A DNA stretch of 64,000 nt, from the NCBI GenBank assembly GCA_033675545.1, contig JAWDGP010003375.1:62001-126000 (forward strand), written 5' to 3'. Shown here one piece after another: positions 22,260 through 64,000 of this stretch (its first letter is position 1; each line of letters starts with the position of its first letter). Below the pieces are notes generated by a model that was given only the letters and a program-made list of their open reading frames with translations, was not told the DNA's origin and searched no databases. A program made the translations under genes and the position numbers. The DNA comes from Elysia crispata (Eukaryota; Mollusca; Gastropoda; Plakobranchidae).

Positions 22260-25200
22260 ACACAAGCTTTTATTTTTTTAACAGATTTCAAATTAGAATT
22301 ATACTTGCGAGTTTTAAGTGAACATTAAGGGAAATCTTTATTTACATATTTGTTTCATTTTAAATACATTTCATTACAAGAAAACTTCCCATTAAAAAAG
22401 GAAATCTTTCTGCATGTAGCACATTGATGAAAGATGTACGCAAACACAAAAAAACAACAAATCCCATAAAAAAAAAACAACAAAACTTTGGCAAATAAGG
22501 ATTCCCATCCTATTTTTGTTTTTAATTTATCGTTATATGTCAACAATTTTAATTTTTGTGTTTTCGTGTGTGTGAGTGTATGTGTTTTAGATCAGGTACA
22601 TGTACACAAATAAAAAAATCTAAAGCAGCAATCTTAATAAAATAAAAAAAAAAATTTATATCATCCAATATGTTACAGACAATATTAAGTAACTAAGCAG
22701 CAACTCTCTTGTGGTGTAGCCAAGGCAACTATAACTTTACAAGGACTTCAATTCAATTTCATCGAAGAAATAAAAACATTCATTCTTTGTGTTGTGTGTT
22801 TTAAAAACTGTATACTATAACCCATAAAAATCTTTTATACCAACAAATCTGGAAACAAATATTTATAAAGTTCTGCAGATGGCCAAAAGTGACATCACCA
22901 GAAAGTTACCATTCAAAATATTATTGGTGGAAATTTATTTTTGGACCCTCCCACCAACAGAAATTAGTCTCAACAACAAAATTTAAAAAAAAAAGGAGAA
23001 ACAAGAAAAAAAAACCATTGTTCTCTGCCCCTCTCTTTGCTTCCCCCTCCCCTAATTTATTAAAAAAAAAAAAAAACCCTGAATTTTTCCACTTTGATGG
23101 TGAAGCCTCAAAGTTCTAAACCTGACTGGGATTCACACAGACACAGGAAAATCTTTGCCAGGTTGGTCTCCTGATTGTGTAAAAATTAAATCGAGTCATG
23201 GGGAAGGTATTATTTTTGTTCATTACAATATATATATATATATTGTTTGGCTTTCACCATTCTATGACAGAAATATATACATTAAGTTTAAAAAAAAATT
23301 CATTTTGTGAAATTACATTAAACAGAGAGTCAACATTTTTGCTACTGGAAGCCACAAAATAAATAACAGTGCTTTTATACAGAGCCCCACTCTCCGCACC
23401 CCTTCCCTCTCCATGCTCAAGTTTTGTGGTTAATTAAATTCATCAATCAACAAGGAGTGTAGCAACAATATGACTTGACTTCATGTGCTTTCATCAAAAT
23501 ACAAATGTTTCAAATATTCCAAGTCTTTGGACTTTAAAAAAGCGTCTGCTTCAACGTACCATGGCAAAAAATAGATTCTTTCAAACATTCATTAGAAACT
23601 CCCCAAAATTTTCACCAAAGATACTAATCAGGAGTAGCCAGAAAATCAGTTACACACAAACACTATAAAAGAGAAAACATTACACAGCAGGTAAAAAGCA
23701 CCTAAGACAACATAACAGCAGCCATATCTACATGTCATGGCCTTCACAACAGCAGCATGCAAACTACTAAATACTGAACACACAGCTGATCTGCTTCAAG
23801 TGGACATCAATATGAACCAAATGAGAGCAAAGATATGTATTTACAAATCCATTTTGAAAATATGCAAAACATATAGTAGACTTTCATATTTGCCAAGACC
23901 TATGTAAGACAAATGACTAGAGAAAATGAAAGAAAAATTATTTTTTGATTCTACATTACTGGAGGCCTGTAAGTTATAAATTGATGCATTTTATTAAAAA
24001 ATTAACCCATTAAGAATTTATAAAATATTGCACAAAATCTAATATTTGATTTATTAGTTTTGCAATAAAGCTTTGTGTTTTTGGGATATCCCTGAAGTGT
24101 TTTTCTCATCAATCCATCCAATCATACAAGATGAATAAAAGGCCTGAGAAAAATCAGAATCGTTTATCAATAGTAGGGAGAATCTATTTTATTGACATGC
24201 CTAATAGCTTTGTCTATAGAGGTCTTGGGTTGGAATCCTGGCTATCTAGTGGTCAGGTGGGATCTTATTTAACTAGATGTAAGGCTTGACAGAAGTCTCA
24301 GAATCTCTGTAGTTCTAGAGATCATCAAATTTTTTAACTATGAACCTGAAAAGATGCACTTGCATTTCGCTGCCTACGCACCAGTTGCAGCCTATAAGAC
24401 TAATCGCTTGGAGCATGCAAGAATATAAAAAAAACAATCAACCGACAAGATGTTATAGCCCTTCTATTTGAAACATGATAACTTTCGTTATCAGAAAAAA
24501 ATTGACAAATATCAACACGGTCTATTTACACTCAAGTAACTATTAACTAACATTCAATATTCAGCTCAAGAAACCCTTTGTTACATTACATCTTATAAGA
24601 TGTAACAGGGTGCACAAAGTCTTCACATTTAATTGTTTGTCTTTTACAACTTTTGGCATCTTTAATTTATGATCACATAGAGTAAAACCAAGTTTAAGGA
24701 TTAAATATATTAAATAAAAACCAAGCCTAACAGTTTCTCCTATAAAGCTTTAGCTGAGGCAAAAACATCACCTGCTTGATAAGACAGATTTTTCTTTACC
24801 CCAGCACAGGAGTTTGACCTGATGATAAAGTACTGACAGAAAATATTAATTGCAACTCCAAACATGTTAATTTTCATATAATCAGTTCTCACTTGGAAGC
24901 TCTACTTGGGGCCCAAAATAAATAAAAAAAAAATACTTAGACTCTTTCAAAACTACGGCCAGCTCATTTTCCTTTGTAATAAGGCTAAAAGCCGGATTGC
25001 AAAATTACATTGGATAGGGGAAAGATATGTACAACAATCAAGTGTACAGTTTCTGACACAAGATCAAGGAAATATTTTGAATTGTTTTTAATATTAGTCT
25101 ATAGCTGGGAGATAAGGAGTCCTCTGCTAGAATTGGAGCTTAGGAGATTTTGGTTTGATATCCACTGGTAAGATGATCAACACATAAATTTTCAACTTAA

Positions 25201-26880
25201 ATCTTCACGGAATCTAAATCTTGATTTTGTCAAATGGCTTAGCATACCTCTTGCTTTGTGCTTGTGTATCACTAGGAAATGCTCGAGAAAACAAAGATTG
25301 AAGTGAACTAAAATTATGTGCAAATACCAGACCTGCCACTCTCCAGGAAAGGAAATCTGAATAATGTCTAAAAATCTGAATCTGCTAAAAAAAAATCTGA
25401 ATGACTCGCTTTATTTTTGCCTTCTACAGCATACATTACAAAACATATAATGTGGTCTTTAATGAATGTTCATTCATCAGTTTAGCTCTGAACTTTGATA
25501 AAAACAAGGTTTCTTAGCTTGTAATTCTTCCATAGTGAAAAATTCTAACTAACCATTTAAGATTTTTTCCCCATACCTCTTTCAGTTTAAATCAAGTACT
25601 CTATGCCTTACAATACTTTTAAGTGACTCAGTACATTGGGTGGCACTGGCATTATGCAGCATTTGATGAAAACACAAAGAGCAGAGCTGCCAAACTAGCT
25701 CATGTGGGAAGTGTACAACACGACTTCAAAAAGTTAATTTTTATATGAAAAGGAATAAGTGTACTCCTTACTGAAAGTGTTAAATAAATGACAGATTTGA
25801 TGCTCTATTTCTGATTTTAGATAATTTTTCTACATGATATATATGCCTTTCTCGCACTTGACTTGGGAAAATTAAAAATCTTATGAATTTCGCAAGATCC
25901 AGCTGTTGAAAACTTTACCAGATATTACATGGGGAGCAAATTGACAATTTGCAGGAAACTTGTAGCATTTTATTTTATAAATAATCTAAAGAGCGTAATC
26001 CACTATTTTGTTCAATCGCTTTAATGAGAAACAGGTCAATTTAAGTACAAAAATTACATTATGATGGTGAGACTAGTTAAGCACGATTTAGATGTAACTT
26101 AGATCTAGATGTAAATCTACATTAGATAAAATGATCAAAATCTCATAGATCTTGTGCAGTTTGTAAAATTTGCATCTGGATAAAGCCTCTTAGGCCTTAT
26201 CAGATCTAGATTTTACTTTTCACAGACCTACAATTACAGAGTCTTGTGTCATTTCATTTTTATTTACTCTAGTTCTTTTTAGGATTTCTCAATCAATCTT
26301 GATAACTGACGAGATCTGAATGACAAAAAGTGCTGTCCTGTAGTGGAAATTACTCTTAGAAGATAAAATAAGAATAATCTTTTATTGGAAATTACGGCGA
26401 AGTCCTGATGTGAAGATAGAGAATTACTCGGAAAATGACCAAACTTCTATAAAAAATCATAATGATTCCGATTAAATCAGTATGAATGGCAGGTCTGAAA
26501 TACTAGCGTCTTTTGTAGAGCACAGTATGAAAGAAATTTACTTCAATCAAATATCCCATACTAGACTTTGCATGCTTGCTGCCCTAATTGCCCACGGCAA
26601 AAAGGGCAGTAAGTAAGTAAGTAAGACTTTACATGTGATTGAAAAAATTCATCAAGCAAGCTCATCTTGATGTTTTTTCCTTACCTTATGCAGGGCAAAA
26701 AATTAAACAAATAAACCACAGACTAGAATGGTTCTACTAAGTTGACAAAATCGACAAATAAAATAGTAATTTATAACCCAACATTTTGTCCAATATGGCA
26801 GTATATTTTGGACAGCACATTAAGAGCAAGTCCTAAAATTTAACATCTAGACGCCATAGTTTGCTCTTTGGTACAGCCCT
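22260..26880. other. Intergenic or distal 3' flank of ATRX
   Basis: AT-rich, no ORF with recognisable content. A weak tRNA-like B-box match (GGGTTGGAATCCTGG) occurs near 24224-24238 on the plus strand and a GTAA run near 26611-26630. If a distal poly(A) site is used, part of this could be ATRX 3' UTR. Confidence 0.35.
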
Positions 26881-26889
26881 TCCATAACA

Positions 26890-27055
26890 CATTGATCACA
26901 TGTCTTTTTGTATATACAAAAAAGTCTTCATAGGACAGAGCGTGACTGAAAAGATGTCCCTTAACTCATCTTATGACAGTGTGGGACTCGAACCTGTCAA
27001 ATTTTCAGCGGATGTCAAATAACCTAACAGCACAGCCACCACCACTGCATCAGCC
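26890..27055 (-). mobile_element. tRNA-derived SINE-like element
   Basis: On the minus strand, 26994-26984 reads GGTTCGAGTCC, a perfect RNA polymerase III B box. It is preceded by an A-box-like GTGGCTGTGCTGTTAGG about 45 bases upstream and followed by CCACAC. This spacing is that of a tRNA-derived promoter, but no full tRNA cloverleaf can be drawn. A SINE head is more likely than a functional tRNA. Confidence 0.5.
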
Positions 27056-27088
27056 CATTGAAGCTTCTATCAACAATGGAGAGGGGAA

Positions 27089-27099
27089 TTTATTTTATT
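27089..27099 (-). terminator. Candidate ATRX poly(A) signal
   Basis: Two overlapping AATAAA hexamers on the minus strand are the first I found after the ATRX stop codon. They imply a 3' UTR of about 750 bases ending just before the SINE-like element. Confidence 0.4.
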
Positions 27100-27849
27100 T
27101 TTATATCCTATGGAAATCTTTGGCTTCTTAATGCATGCTGTTTATAAATTGTATGGTTCTATCAATTCACAGTAAGCGATATCCAACAAAGCAGCAATGT
27201 GACTAATGCAGAATCCATAAAAACAAAGCAATAATGCCAATTGCGAAATAGATTTCAGACAAAAATTGTGTGAACATTTGGTTTTAAACTTATTGGACTC
27301 AAGACAATATCTCCAACCATCTACTCTATGCAAATTCTCTCCTAAAACAAATTCACAAGATAAATTGTTCAGTTCCCCAAAATAGTATCAATCCTTATAC
27401 TTTAAACTCAGAGGGCACCTTCGCAGAACACACAGCGGTCACTATCTTTCTTATCCTATAAATGAGACCAAGGTCCCATTTGACAGACTTGTAAATGGAA
27501 TTCAGAGCCTCCAACAACTAAAGCTTTATAAATTCAGTTGAGCACAACACTCTTGGAGAGGCTCGGGAGATGTTCAATAATTTAGGATACGACAACAACC
27601 AAAAGCTTGACTTATTTGGCAAAATAAAAATTCAGATTCTTGCATTCAATAATCTGATGAATTATACTAATTAGCCAATTAAATGGTCGTAAAAAGGCAA
27701 ACAATGCAAATGCTATTTTTTGTTGGATGGAGAATAAATTGTTCTTTCTTATAACATTAGGATTCTTAATGTCTTGTGCTCTCTTTAGCTTCAGTGACAG
27801 TTTTTACGCGCTTGCTCAAAACTGAGCGAGTCTGCTGACGCTATCAGAC

Positions 27850-58820
<30,971 letters not shown>

Positions 58821-58872
58821 GATAAAGGTTTATTCATAAACCAGTCTCCTTTGAAAATCTTGCCTGTGGTTT

Positions 58873-61640
58873 CTGTTGAAAAAATGAAACAAGATATTGT
58901 GAAATCATGCTTAAAAGTGTATAGATCTCTTGAAGGCAGGTATGATTCTGGCCATAAAAAATTATAAAGGAGTCAATGTACAAATTCTACCTACTGCGAA
59001 TGTCAATCTGGCTCCAAAGAGGAGGCTCCACTTCATAACGAAAGTAAAATATATTGACTATACTAATTGAAATCAGATAAATGTCCCCTGTGGACCTAAT
59101 GCTATGGAAATGGAAAGAAATATTTCATGTTCATGTAACTTCTCTGGGATTGCTTTACAGTGCAATATGATACTCATGCCCCCCCCCCCCCCCCACACAC
59201 ACACACACACACAAAACATTGACTACAACATGTATACTGATCCTAACAGACTAAGATGTCAACAGGAAAAGAATATTTCATGTGACTTCAGCCAATTCTA
59301 GTCACACTTATTCGAATTCCAGATCTGTTTTAAACTTTGAGCATTTTAAAATTCAGACAAGGAACAAGTAATTGAATTAAGGAAATTAGGAGGTCTACAT
59401 TAAGAGAAATTAAATAAAACATGGTTAACTTTTAAAATTAGCTTTGAACTTTATGTAAAATCTGTATAGATCTAAAAAATGCCATATGATTTGGCTCCAG
59501 TTGTCCAGATATTATGTTATCTCAAACTAAGTTCTGTTACCAGTTGTTTAAAAAAGAAACTGAAAATGAAAGTAGACATGGGATTTTTACAAACTATTGC
59601 ACAAAACATTGATTGTTCAGCTAACAAAACAAAAGCAAAAAAATAGATCTTAAACAAGTATAGCCTACATATGTTGCAGGCAAAAAGAAAATAGCAACAT
59701 GGGAGTTTTTGATATTGGGTTACCAAATTTAAAATATTATTAATAATAATCCTGTCTTTTATTTTTTTCTACCTTTTCTAAAACCTCTTTATTACTTTCC
59801 TGTGACTTTCTCAATTTAAAGCAAAAAAAAATCCTGCCATTTAAGAGAAATCTTTGAATGCGGATACAATTAAAAGTTTAAATGAATTTCTAAAGGCAAT
59901 AAAATGCAATTTTTTTTTCTCTGCAAACTAAAGCAAAGCAAAATATCTTTGAAATGAAGGTGAATTTGAAAAATGTATTTGGACAGTAAACCAGCCACTG
60001 CTCCTCCAGTTAGTTTGATATACTTCCACCTGTTCTAGCAATTTTGCCCTGCCCTTTCAATTTATTTACAATAACTGTGCTACTCACATCTAAACAAAAG
60101 CTGTTGACTGTATCTACCCAACTAACTTATTTCAAATTCCCAGTTTCAAGATACACCTCGGTCTCCCTTAGATACACCAAAAAAAAATGAGAAAATCAAT
60201 GATCCAGTCTTCATGTTGTGCTTTGCCTAACAAATTAAGGGACTCAAGGTTGGTCACTGTTCTTTTAATTTGTACTAATTGTAGCTATCGTAAGTCAAGC
60301 TGATGGCACAGAAGTGATTACAGTACAAAACTAGAATTTATAAGAAAAGGCACACTATAGTGGTTGTTAAAAGTCCTTTACAAGAAGATGTACCCAATAT
60401 TTACTTATAAAAATGTTCAGTGAATGTTTCAAGATTTGTAAAGTAAAAATGTGCTTCAGAACTTTACTTTTTTTTTTTTTTTTAATAAATCATGAGCCAG
60501 TTGTCATTGCAATGTTAGAATACATCACTGTTACACTCTCTGTTTCCAATGGGACTGGTTTAATGTTAGCACAATCTGTATCATTTAACATCATGATAGA
60601 ACCCATTACAGACGGTAAGATTTTCACTTTTTAAAGCCTTTTCAAGGATGAAGATTTAAAAAAAAAAAGGGGGGGGGGGGGCTTCACAGCAAAATCTCAG
60701 GTGACCTAACATTTTGATCACAAAGAATTTTTTATTTCCTCAAATCTGCAAATCCAATGGTATCGCAGTAGTTAAAAAAAAAACGCAGAGCATTTCATTT
60801 GTAATGTTCAATGTCACCGTCCGGCCAGCAGATATTATTTTCAGCAAGGGGCCAGTAAAAATAATTCTGAAAGTATTATTCAATTATAAGTTAAGACTCA
60901 TTAGTCAAACCTGTTTGTTACTTTGTATTGATGACAATGTATAAGTTTGTATTTGACGCTCAATACATAAAAAGTGGCATAAATGTTACACAATCAAATA
61001 CACAAACATTTTTTTTAAAGATCACTGCTTGGGCAAGGTTTTAGGTCCAATTATTTGTTCTAGATATCATATCTAGGCCTAAATCTAGGTAAAAACAGTC
61101 TAGATCTAGATCTAGCTTCATTTCATATTAAAGAGTGCGAAATTTCCTTTATACTGTGCAGATGACCAGAGGAAATGTTTCAATAACTAAAGTCTTCACT
61201 CAAGTCAAGAAATGAGAGTCATTATTGTATCTGAAGCACAAAATTTTTCAACTCTACACAAGATCTACTAAACTAGGAATCTAGATTATAAGTCCTCCTA
61301 AACTAAAGTCGAGATCCTACTCCAAATATGATTCATTGAACATTAATAAAATGAATATTAATCTTATCTAATCTTTTCTAGTGGATCTTGAAGTTACAAT
61401 TGCTTTAAACTTGAGTAGGTTACTCAAATTTAGACATGATGGTGATGCTGTCAGGCTAATCATTATTTCTGTGCTGAACCCGACGGCATGTAAGGTGTAG
61501 CAGAACAAGCATTGAATGATTGATTCTGTATACCATGGATTCTGGGGCTCGATGTAGATCTCATTTCGATTCCAGATCTAGTTTAAAATTAAATGAAACT
61601 GATCCTGTTAAAGTTTCATGATTTATTTCAGCCTGCTGCC
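58873..61640 (-). other. Probable ATRX first intron (5' UTR), no coding sequence
   Basis: AT-rich, with a C-run/(CA)n at 59179-59212, a T-run near 60471 and a G-run near 60671. ORFs here have no recognisable domain. A 5' UTR exon is expected at the right end but its donor could not be placed. Confidence 0.4.
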
Positions 61641-62260
61641 GCAAAACAAGGCCACTAAGCCGATTGCCGCCTGCCCTCCACAAAGCAGCGGCATTTTCCG
61701 ATGTCATCTGCTGTTACTAATTTTAGAAACACTTTAAGAGCTTACGAGTTCTTTCCACGAAATTTCAACGAGGGAACACAAAACTTTAGATCAAAGGAAA
61801 ACATTAACTGGATGTTAAACCAGATGCTCAGCGTCATACTAACCTTAGTATTGCACGCTCATTTGCACCAAATTTTTACAAATGAGAGAATTGTTTTACA
61901 TTCATTAAACTGATCCCGTGGCCGTCTTACGTCTTTTTCCCTCCACTAAGACAGAATATGGCGTCGCATAAAAATACTATGGTCACGTGACTGCCTCGTT
62001 TCTGTGATGAATTAACATAATTTATGCAAAATATCATTTGCATAAAATTTGCATAAATTTGCATGTCCACCTGATCATATCATTATACCTTTGTGTTTTC
62101 TCAAGAACCATGTGTAGGTATATTATCATTCAAAATATAGGTCATAATAAGGTACATCTGAATTGGGGATTCCCCAACCTAAGTAGGGATTACAGCTGTT
62201 CATGGGCGAATGGGCGGAGAGTGGGAGGAGTCAATGTGTAGAAGGCGGAGCAATGAATAT
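61640..62260 (-). promoter_or_regulatory. Putative ATRX promoter region
   Basis: The locally GC-richer stretch 61640-61720 and the palindrome GTCACGTGAC at 61982-61991 (an extended E-box of the USF/TFE type) suggest a housekeeping promoter upstream of ATRX. A GGGCGGAGAGTGGGAGGAG stretch near 62211-62229 adds GC-box-like sequence. No transcription start can be read directly. Confidence 0.3.
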
Positions 62261-62639
62261 TGGTCTGTATTAGACAATACTTATGATTGACCTAACCTGC
62301 ATTGCTCGCCGGTTTAAAAAAAAAGTGAATCGAGTTACATTAACATTGCCGCGCGAAACTAGTTGTCCTTTACAATTTCTTTTGTGGGGAAAAGTCAATC
62401 AATAGTTGTGCAGGTCATGTGGGGGTCATTAATCCGAGTGGTCTCCCATCCCTTAAATTTTCATGTTTTGTCTCGATTTACTTCATTGACTAGGTCAAGA
62501 GGAATATGAATATTCATGATGTCCTCTGCTAATTTAGCACGGGTTTCAGTGTGATAAGGGAATGGATTGCTAAAATTTGAAGAGGAAAAAAAGAAATTCA
62601 ATTGATATTAATTCGTTGGTGGAAAAAAGACAATAAATA

Positions 62640-63080
62640 AATAAATAAAAAAACACACACACACACACACAAAGCCATGTAACTACAAGAGCAATATCTT
62701 AATGAAGGTTAGTGCTTACGAAAATATATATACGGATGCCTTCTGAATCAATTTTAAAAAAGGGACTGAGTGATTTCACTTTAAAAGAAAATGGCTGAAA
62801 GTTCGATAGAATGAGATCTCGAGAGCTTTTGTCGTGTGAGACTTGTGGCTGATAAAACCACGACAGAGAAACAGAGAACAGGTAGAGCCTTCAATGGCTG
62901 GTTTTATTGTTGTTGTTGTTGTTGTTGTTGTGGTACAGCCTAAAATTATAAAAGAATATTATTGAAAAACAAAGCAAAACAAAACAACGAATAAATGAAT
63001 CCCCTCCACTCAAACCCACGGAGGCTAGAGAAGCATCTCTTATATTGATTGTTTTTTTTTTTTTTTTTTTTTTTTGTTTC
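62640..63080. repeat. Cluster of simple repeats
   Basis: AAAT and (AC)n at about 62636-62671, (GTT)n at about 62907-62931 and a T-run at 63052-63075. Confidence 0.9.
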
Positions 63081-63210
63081 TCACTGGCTAAAGGTAAATC
63101 ATAATTGAAGATAGATGGAAAGGGTTTACGAGCGATCAAAAACATGTACTTGGTACATATAGCAGCAATACGAGTTGATGGGTAAATTAGGTTATTAAAA
63201 TAAAACAATA

Positions 63211-64000
63211 AAGCGTGGTGTCAGAAAAAGATGTGTTCTTTCTCCTGAGCTTTTCTCTTTCTACAGTGAATTGATTATGCGAGCCCTACAGTCAGGAATT
63301 AAAGGAGAAGGACATAGCGTAAACAACTTGAGAAAGGTTGATGACACTGTATTAATTACAGAAAATAAAGAAGACTTTCAACAATTATTTGACATTGTTC
63401 GAGGGGAAAAAAACAGAGAGAAACAGTTGAAATTAAAAAGCAAAAAAGATAGAAGTAATGTTCGTCAGCCGAAATAATGAGTGTCCACAGATCAACATCT
63501 TTTTGAACGGGAATAAACTCAAAGAAGGGGGTCAGTTTAGATACTTGGGTACTTGTCAAGCGATGGACGCAGCCACACTGAATCCCACCAAGAAAAACGC
63601 AAGCAAAAAATGAGTTTTCTGAGAATGAAATATGTACTAACAATCTGAGAATGAAATATGTACTAACAATCTGAGAATGTAATATGTACTAACAAATAAA
63701 AACATTTCAATTCACACCAGAAGAAGAGCTCTGCAGTGCTATATTGAACCAATTCTGATGAATGGATGCGAGGCCTGAGTAATTTCAAAACATTTACAAA
63801 AGAAACTGAAGGCAACAGACATGTGGTTTCTTCGGAGAATGGTCCGAATATAATGAACTGCTAAAAAACCAAACGAAACAGCTTTACGGCAAAAAGATCA
63901 CTCATAAATAGAATACATAAACGCCAAGCAACCTTTTTTGGCCGTGTGATGAAAACTTGTGACAACCGGAATGGTCGAGGGAAAACCACAGGGGATAACA
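63211..64000 (+). mobile_element. Decayed LINE reverse-transcriptase fragment, runs off the window
   Basis: The plus strand begins abruptly with a reverse-transcriptase piece (RGVRKRCVLSPELFSFYSEL) and then NNLRKVDDTVLIT, where the catalytic YADD box reads KVDD. Further on, in shifting frames, come SRNNECPQINIFLNGNKLK, RYLGT, HTRRRALQCYIEPILMNGCE and MWFLRRMVRI, the usual C-terminal order of jockey/CR1-like LINEs. Stops, frameshifts and a triplicated 25-bp segment (63617-63694, GAGAATGAAATATGTACTAA) show it is dead. The 5' end is truncated near 63211; the 3' end lies outside. Confidence 0.8.

Noticed and set aside
24224..24238. Possible tRNA gene from GGGTTGGAATCC
   Set aside because: B-box-like only; no cloverleaf, acceptor stem or clear A box.

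Overview
This is a eukaryotic, AT-rich, intron-heavy window with many microsatellites and minisatellites, frequent AGATCT-type runs and decayed transposons. The protein similarities (an animal ATRX, a CUB-domain membrane protein, mollusc-type retroelement fragments) point to an invertebrate animal, probably a gastropod mollusc; the species cannot be named from sequence alone. I rebuilt the genes by following splice sites and reading phase by eye. Most of the window's open reading frames are intronic or repeat-driven noise.

Layout, left to right. (1) 662-831, minus strand: first coding exon of a secreted or ER protein with a signal peptide and an acidic N-terminus (possibly calnexin). Its likely promoter, at about 2150-2250, has a TATA box and a near-match to the ER-stress element. 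(2) 6573-16541, minus: a complete five-exon gene for a 183-residue protein made of a signal peptide, one CUB domain, a transmembrane helix and a short tail. Introns 2, 3 and 4 are each swollen by a roughly 2 kb minisatellite. (3) About 16.6-27.1 kb: intergenic, holding microsatellites, a perfect 40-bp array, a 57-bp array and SINE-like DNA. (4) 27850-58820, minus: a complete ATRX chromatin remodeller of 31 coding exons and 2207 residues, with the ADD domain, a long acidic/basic disordered region, the split SNF2 helicase and a Met/Gln-rich C-terminus. Its introns hold a piggyBac relic (48968-50058), a Ty3/gypsy-type gag fragment (about 47.3-47.66 kb) and small tandem arrays. (5) 58.9-64 kb: 5' flank of ATRX with a palindromic CACGTG box, then a decayed LINE reverse-transcriptase fragment running off the right edge.

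The most unusual observation concerns the CUB gene. The arrays in introns 2 and 3 begin exactly at the 5' splice sites of exons 2 and 3, and their units are copies of the exon end plus the splice donor. Each intron therefore carries dozens of decoy exon-donor junctions on the transcribed strand. In both introns the units next to the exon are the most diverged and the distal units the most uniform. Because the copied exon pieces encode conserved CUB motifs (SPNYPxxYP and the DG before the LCG segment), the exons are the source. This looks like repeated seeding of intronic satellites from exon-donor junctions in one gene.
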